This document shows positions 60,819 to 64,000 of a DNA stretch of 64,000 bases, piece after piece. Origin of the DNA: Methanolinea sp. (GTDB lineage Archaea > Halobacteriota > Methanomicrobia > Methanomicrobiales > Methanospirillaceae). The notes beneath the pieces are model-generated. The model was not told the DNA's origin. It was given only the letters and a program-made list of their open reading frames with translations, and searched no databases. A program made the translations under genes and the position numbers. The stretch is from NCBI GenBank assembly GCA_018262855.1, contig JADFDO010000005.1, positions 1 through 64,000 of the forward strand. The letters are read 5' to 3'. Numbering within the stretch: position 1 is the stretch's first letter; every line of letters begins with the position of its first letter.

Positions 60819-61799
60819 ATGGCACCCCGGTGCTCGGTCATTTTTGGAGAGGAATTTACCCGCCATGACCTGAGCTGGCATGATGAGAACAGCCAGCGCC
60901 TTGTCAGGGCACTCGAATCTGTCCCACACTATGTTACGCGGAGGCCTGTGGAGGTGGCAACCTATGAGGATCTTGCCCGCGTCCATCATCCCCGGCACAT
61001 AAGGATGATTGAGGAGTTATGCGCGTATGGTGGCAGGCGTTACCTCGATATGGATACCTACGTCACTGAAGATTCCTACCAGGTGGCGCTCTTTGCAGCA
61101 GGATCTTCGATTGCAGCAGCCCGCATTGCTCTCGGAGGGGAACACTGTTTTGCCCTTATCCGCCCCCCGGGGCATCATGCCGAGCCTGACAGGGCCATGG
61201 GATTCTGCCTCTTCAACAATGCAGCGGTTGCCGCAGCATGGGCCCTTGAGCGGGTTGAAAGGGTCGCCATCGTTGACTGGGATCTCCACCACGGAAACGG
61301 GACACAGAAGATCTTTTACCAGAGTGACAGGGTGCTCTTCTGCTCAATCCACCAGAATAACACGTTTCCATGGAGTGGCTGGATCGACGAGATAGGTGAA
61401 GGCCGGGGACGCGGTTTCAACCTGAATGCGCCCATCCCCCCGGGTGGACGGATTGTTGATTATGCCACGGTATTCTCGGAGGTTTTTGCAGAGGCAATCA
61501 CCCATTTCGGCCCTGATCTCGTGATCATATCAGCAGGCCAGGATCCCCTTGGAGACGATCCCAAGGGAGGGATGCGGCTCTGTCCGGCTGATTTCGGGGT
61601 GCTTACCATTCTCATAAGAGATGTGAGCCGATGTCCCCTGGCCCTGGTCCTTGAGGGGGGTTATGGCCCATCTCTCGGCGCGGCGATCGGATGCATTCTT
61701 GATGCATTGGTGGGAAAAAAATGCCCTGAACCGCCTGAATCTCTTCCAAAGGAGAGTACCCGAAGGATTGTACGTCGCCTGAAAACTGTGATGGTGTAA
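60819..61799 (+). CDS. Histone deacetylase family amidohydrolase
   Basis: The 326-residue protein belongs to the HDAC/acetoin-utilisation/acetylpolyamine amidohydrolase superfamily: RPPGHHAEPDRAMGFCLFNN with the catalytic tandem histidines, VDWDLHHGNGTQKIFY with zinc ligands D and H, and SAGQDPLGDDPKGGM with the third ligand. The substrate may be an acetylated protein lysine, a polyamine or an N-acetyl sugar. Its ATG starts right after the aglB stop, so it belongs to the glycosylation transcript; an acetyl-sugar deacetylase role is a possible but unproven reading. Confidence 0.9.
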   Translation: MAPRCSVIFGEEFTRHDLSWHDENSQRLVRALESVPHYVTRRPVEVATYEDLARVHHPRHIRMIEELCAYGGRRYLDMDTYVTEDSYQVALFAAGSSIAAARIALGGEHCFALIRPPGHHAEPDRAMGFCLFNNAAVAAAWALERVERVAIVDWDLHHGNGTQKIFYQSDRVLFCSIHQNNTFPWSGWIDEIGEGRGRGFNLNAPIPPGGRIVDYATVFSEVFAEAITHFGPDLVIISAGQDPLGDDPKGGMRLCPADFGVLTILIRDVSRCPLALVLEGGYGPSLGAAIGCILDALVGKKCPEPPESLPKESTRRIVRRLKTVMV

Positions 61800-61820
61800 G
61801 CCCGTGGAAGGATAAAGAGA

Positions 61821-62996
61821 TCAGCCCGGATTTTTTATCTTCCTGTCTTTGTGCAGGTGCGAGACCTCAAGACCCGGTACCACCACTCTCACAACCGGGA
61901 CTGGTGTCAAAGAGAGATCGACTACACATACTCTCTCCACGGTTGGCCGTAATTCATCAAGAATGAGGTGGATATCCTCGTCGATCCAGGATGAACTAAC
62001 ATTGCGGAGACTGGAAATGGGTCTTTCCGGAGCCTCGATGAACCATTCCCTGTTGATCCGCTTCATCCGATCATACCCGACCCTGGACAGGAACATCTCC
62101 CTGCTTTTCGTAACAGTGTCTCCATGAAGATAAGAAGCCCGGGTAAATGCAACATCCGTCAGCGCCCTTATTGTGGCAATTTCAGGATCGGTGTGGCACC
62201 CGGATCCCATGGTCAGGAGACCGGGATCCCTTTTTTCCGGATCGTCTGACGCGGCGGCTATCACCGGTACTTTTGTCCTTCCCTCGAGATGCCAGAGGTG
62301 GATTGCAATGCCTTCTGATCTGAACTTCTCATGGATACTACCTGCCGGCCCTTCTGGTTCGATCGAGATCTTGGTTCCCAGGTCCCGGAGCCTCTCCGCG
62401 CGGCTCATTGCATCGCATTCGAGCAGTTCGAGAAGACCGTGGAGAATGGCTTCCTCCCTGACGTTCCCAGTGGCCAGGCCTACAGGATCGCTCTGGAACA
62501 GCGGCATCGTCATCCCAAGCGAGTCATAAGGGAAATAGACTGTATTACTCGGGAGAAGGATCTCTTCGTTGTTCAGGATGTCAATACCGCGGGTCCAGTG
62601 GAGTTTCTCCCCCTTCTCAAGGGGCCTGGGAAGGATCAGTGTCTCCGGATCGACTGCCCTTGCGGGTCCTATCTCCTCAAAACTTGCATACGTCATCTGT
62701 TCCCCATGATACTGCCCAAAATGGCGTTCAATTGCGGCCATCATCGAAGAAACACGGGCCAGTAAAGGATCTATTCCTTTCCCGGGATGCTCTTTCAATC
62801 CGCCACGTGGAACCCTTTCACGGACACAATAGCAGCAGGGAATCCCCACTCTGTCACTCCTTGTAATATCCTGAACAGGACCTGCCCCGATGGTATTCAT
62901 GAGGGGAAGGGCCAGCTTCTCGGTTTCCTCCGGTGGTTGTGTCCTGTGGGTGCCGTTGAAAAAGTGCTTCTCTACCCGATTCAGTTCGGAGGCCAT
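61821..62996 (-). CDS. ycaO: YcaO-type McrA-glycine thioamidation protein (methanogenesis marker 1)
   Basis: A 391-residue YcaO-domain protein resembling methanogenesis marker protein 1. YcaO with ATP and sulfide converts a glycine backbone in the alpha subunit of methyl-CoM reductase to thioglycine. The N-terminal segment HFFNGTHRTQPPEETEKLAL and the ATP-binding acidic pattern (EEAILHGLLELLECDAMSRA, with glutamates of the YcaO ATP site) are visible. No TfuA gene is nearby. The ATG at 62996 is chosen since a TATA element (63021-63027) lies 28 bases upstream; the frame is open to a TTG at 63035. Confidence 0.9.
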   Translation of the reverse strand: MASELNRVEKHFFNGTHRTQPPEETEKLALPLMNTIGAGPVQDITRSDRVGIPCCYCVRERVPRGGLKEHPGKGIDPLLARVSSMMAAIERHFGQYHGEQMTYASFEEIGPARAVDPETLILPRPLEKGEKLHWTRGIDILNNEEILLPSNTVYFPYDSLGMTMPLFQSDPVGLATGNVREEAILHGLLELLECDAMSRAERLRDLGTKISIEPEGPAGSIHEKFRSEGIAIHLWHLEGRTKVPVIAAASDDPEKRDPGLLTMGSGCHTDPEIATIRALTDVAFTRASYLHGDTVTKSREMFLSRVGYDRMKRINREWFIEAPERPISSLRNVSSSWIDEDIHLILDELRPTVERVCVVDLSLTPVPVVRVVVPGLEVSHLHKDRKIKNPG

Positions 62997-63020
62997 GTAT
63001 AGCGGATAAGCCGGGATTAG

Positions 63021-63027
63021 TTTTATA
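63021..63027. promoter_or_regulatory. Possible shared TATA element between ycaO and the DUF2098 gene
   Basis: TTTTATA on plus reads TATAAAA on minus. It lies 28 bases from the minus ATG (62996) and 29 bases from the plus ATG (63053), within the distance expected from a TATA box to a transcription start, so one box may serve both genes. The plus gene also has GGTGAT seven bases before its ATG, which would be outside a leaderless message, so another TATA for it cannot be excluded. Confidence 0.45.
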
Positions 63028-63052
63028 GTTTCCAAGCGCCGGTGATTGGTGT

Positions 63053-63346
63053 ATGCAGGAAGAGGAAGTGCAGATAGGGATGCGGGTCAGGTATCCACGT
63101 ACAGGGACAACCGGGCGCGTAGTAGCCCTGGAGAAGGAAAGGGGGGAACTATACGCCGAGCTGGACAATACCAATCTCTTTTACCGTGTCGACCAACTGG
63201 TCCCTGCAAGGGATTCCGGTGGAAAAGCCATAAAGTCAGGTGATGACCTTATCGAGCAGATAAAAAAGGAACGGGAGTACCTTACAGGAGCCGGCTTCCA
63301 GGAAGCAATAACCCATACGGACCAGAGCTGCGAGGGAGGAGGTTAA
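63053..63346 (+). CDS. DUF2098 family protein
   Basis: A 97-residue protein of the methanogen-associated DUF2098 family: VQIGMRVRYPRTGTTGRVVALEKERGELYAELD forms an SH3-like beta-barrel pattern, followed by a helix (LIEQIKKEREYL). Family members are nearly confined to methanogens, often beside methanogenesis marker genes, so a link to MCR assembly has been suggested. It is divergent from ycaO and its stop overlaps the end of nikR by 4 bases. Confidence 0.85.
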   Translation: MQEEEVQIGMRVRYPRTGTTGRVVALEKERGELYAELDNTNLFYRVDQLVPARDSGGKAIKSGDDLIEQIKKEREYLTGAGFQEAITHTDQSCEGGG

Positions 63347-63765
63347 TCAGTTACAGGTATCGTGGTGAGTTTTACTGATTCAACCCCTTTCTGGGACATG
63401 AGGCGTTCTGCCAGGCTTTTCAGTTCGGATCCGTCTCCCCGCACGAGAACGATCTCAAGGCACTTTTCATGGGTAACGTGCGAGTGGAGGGACGACTGGA
63501 TGATCCCCATGAACTCATGCTGGATATCAGTGAGCGTCGCAAGGAGGTTCCTCTGTCCATGGTCATAGATCATCGTGATAACTCCCTGGCGCTCGCCTTT
63601 TACATCGGACATCCATTTGTAATAGGTGATATAGTTGCGGATGGCATCGCGGATTCCTTCAGACCTGGATGAGTATCCACGATAATTGATGATCTCATCA
63701 AATTTATCGAGTAAATTCTTCGGAAGGGATATTCCTATCCGCGAGAGCTCGGTTTCCATTGTCAT
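63343..63765 (-). CDS. nikR: Nickel-responsive transcriptional regulator NikR
   Basis: NikR senses nickel and represses nickel uptake. The 140-residue protein has an N-terminal ribbon-helix-helix (LSRIGISLPKNLLDKFDEII) and C-terminal ACT-like domain with the nickel ligands in SSLHSHVTHEKCLEIVLVRG (His, His, His, Cys). ATG at 63765 is used with GAGGAAA upstream and a TATA candidate near 63805-63816. Nickel regulation beside ycaO and DUF2098 matches the nickel-containing MCR cofactor F430. Converges with the DUF2098 gene. Confidence 0.94.
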   Translation of the reverse strand: MTMETELSRIGISLPKNLLDKFDEIINYRGYSSRSEGIRDAIRNYITYYKWMSDVKGERQGVITMIYDHGQRNLLATLTDIQHEFMGIIQSSLHSHVTHEKCLEIVLVRGDGSELKSLAERLMSQKGVESVKLTTIPVTD

Positions 63766-63932
63766 GGTAAATTTCCTCTTTTCAAAGGGATCTCTGTCAT
63801 TAGAATAATAAATACTTCTGAAAAAAAACCAGATCATGTGATACTTCGTGTTATTAGAGGCTGCCTGGTATCACCATGGCACAGCAGTCAGGTTTTTATG
63901 AGTTCCTTCCCACACAATGTAAGAAATAATTC

Positions 63933-64000
63933 ATGTCGACTCCATCCTTCGCTTCATTTTCAGAAAAAGGCCTCCGTGAAAAGAACGAGGATGCATCCCT
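63933..64000 (+). CDS. PP2C-type serine/threonine phosphatase, N-terminal fragment
   Basis: Only 22 codons are in the window. The frame starts MSTPSFASFSEKGLREKNED, which matches the first metal-binding motif of PP2C phosphatases (SxxGxxRxxNEDA). ATG at 63933. The call rests on this motif alone. Confidence 0.6.
   Translation, partial: MSTPSFASFSEKGLREKNEDAS

Overview
The window comes from a methanogenic archaeon, most likely of the order Methanomicrobiales (genus not decided). It carries methyl-coenzyme M reductase (MCR) maturation genes (AtwA, the YcaO-type methanogenesis marker 1), archaeal isoprenoid genes (HMG-CoA synthase and reductase), a group II thermosome, archaeal RPA, deoxyhypusine synthase, TiaS, CTP-dependent riboflavin kinase, AglB and a minimal SufBC pair. 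Promoters are archaeal: A/T-rich TATA elements often lie 26-29 bases before the start codon, suggesting leaderless messages. Coding density is high, mostly in short operons with 4-base overlaps. I see no rRNA, tRNA, CRISPR array, insertion sequence or prophage.

Layout. 1-1734: minus-strand cluster of pilin-like proteins. 1.8-5.6 kb: accessory genes (GNAT, VapB-like orphan, AAA/DUF4143 ATPase with twin palindromic operators, MntA-HepT toxin-antitoxin pair, RNase H-like protein). 5.8-11.2 kb: hisG, DUF1015, rimI, hmgA, Trm5-like methyltransferase. 11.6-14.9 kb: operon of an HTH regulator, HMG-CoA synthase, thiolase and DUF35 protein, the entry to the mevalonate pathway. 15-18.6 kb: ribK-ribB, a 53-residue gene and the RPA operon. 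18.7-25.7 kb: DUF1858, cbiZ, thiC, a stand-alone NrdD-type glycyl radical domain, pyrF, deoxyhypusine synthase, tiaS and an HTH regulator. 25.7-33.9 kb: thermosome, pyruvate:ferredoxin oxidoreductase (porBACD), atwA, DUF134 regulator.

34-38.6 kb: YkgJ-type protein, truA, PHP phosphoesterase, pterin-related DHPS-like protein, JAMM peptidase and ribL. 38.8-40 kb: a two-gene encapsulin nanocompartment (ferritin-like cargo with targeting tail, then shell). 40-43.3 kb: a helicase/exonuclease pair like bacterial MrfA/MrfB. 43.5-49.7 kb: HAD phosphatase, transglutaminase-like lipoprotein, orphan DNA methyltransferase, SufC-SufB, pcm and a cyclase-family hydrolase. 50.4-60.8 kb: a long co-directional block for UDP-GlcNAc synthesis (glmM, two GlmU-like paralogs, glmS), two glycosyltransferases and the oligosaccharyltransferase AglB, which together form an S-layer/archaellin N-glycosylation locus. 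60.8-64 kb: HDAC-family amidohydrolase, YcaO marker 1, DUF2098, nikR, and the start of a PP2C-type phosphatase.

The least explained structures are a roughly 140-160 bp GC-rich dispersed repeat present three times (6879, 11361, 27992) whose end carries the start of different short open frames; a shared CTCATATGAG palindrome in the promoters of atwA and of a small gene on either side of the DUF134 regulator; and a one-base disruption at the predicted start of the MntA antitoxin.
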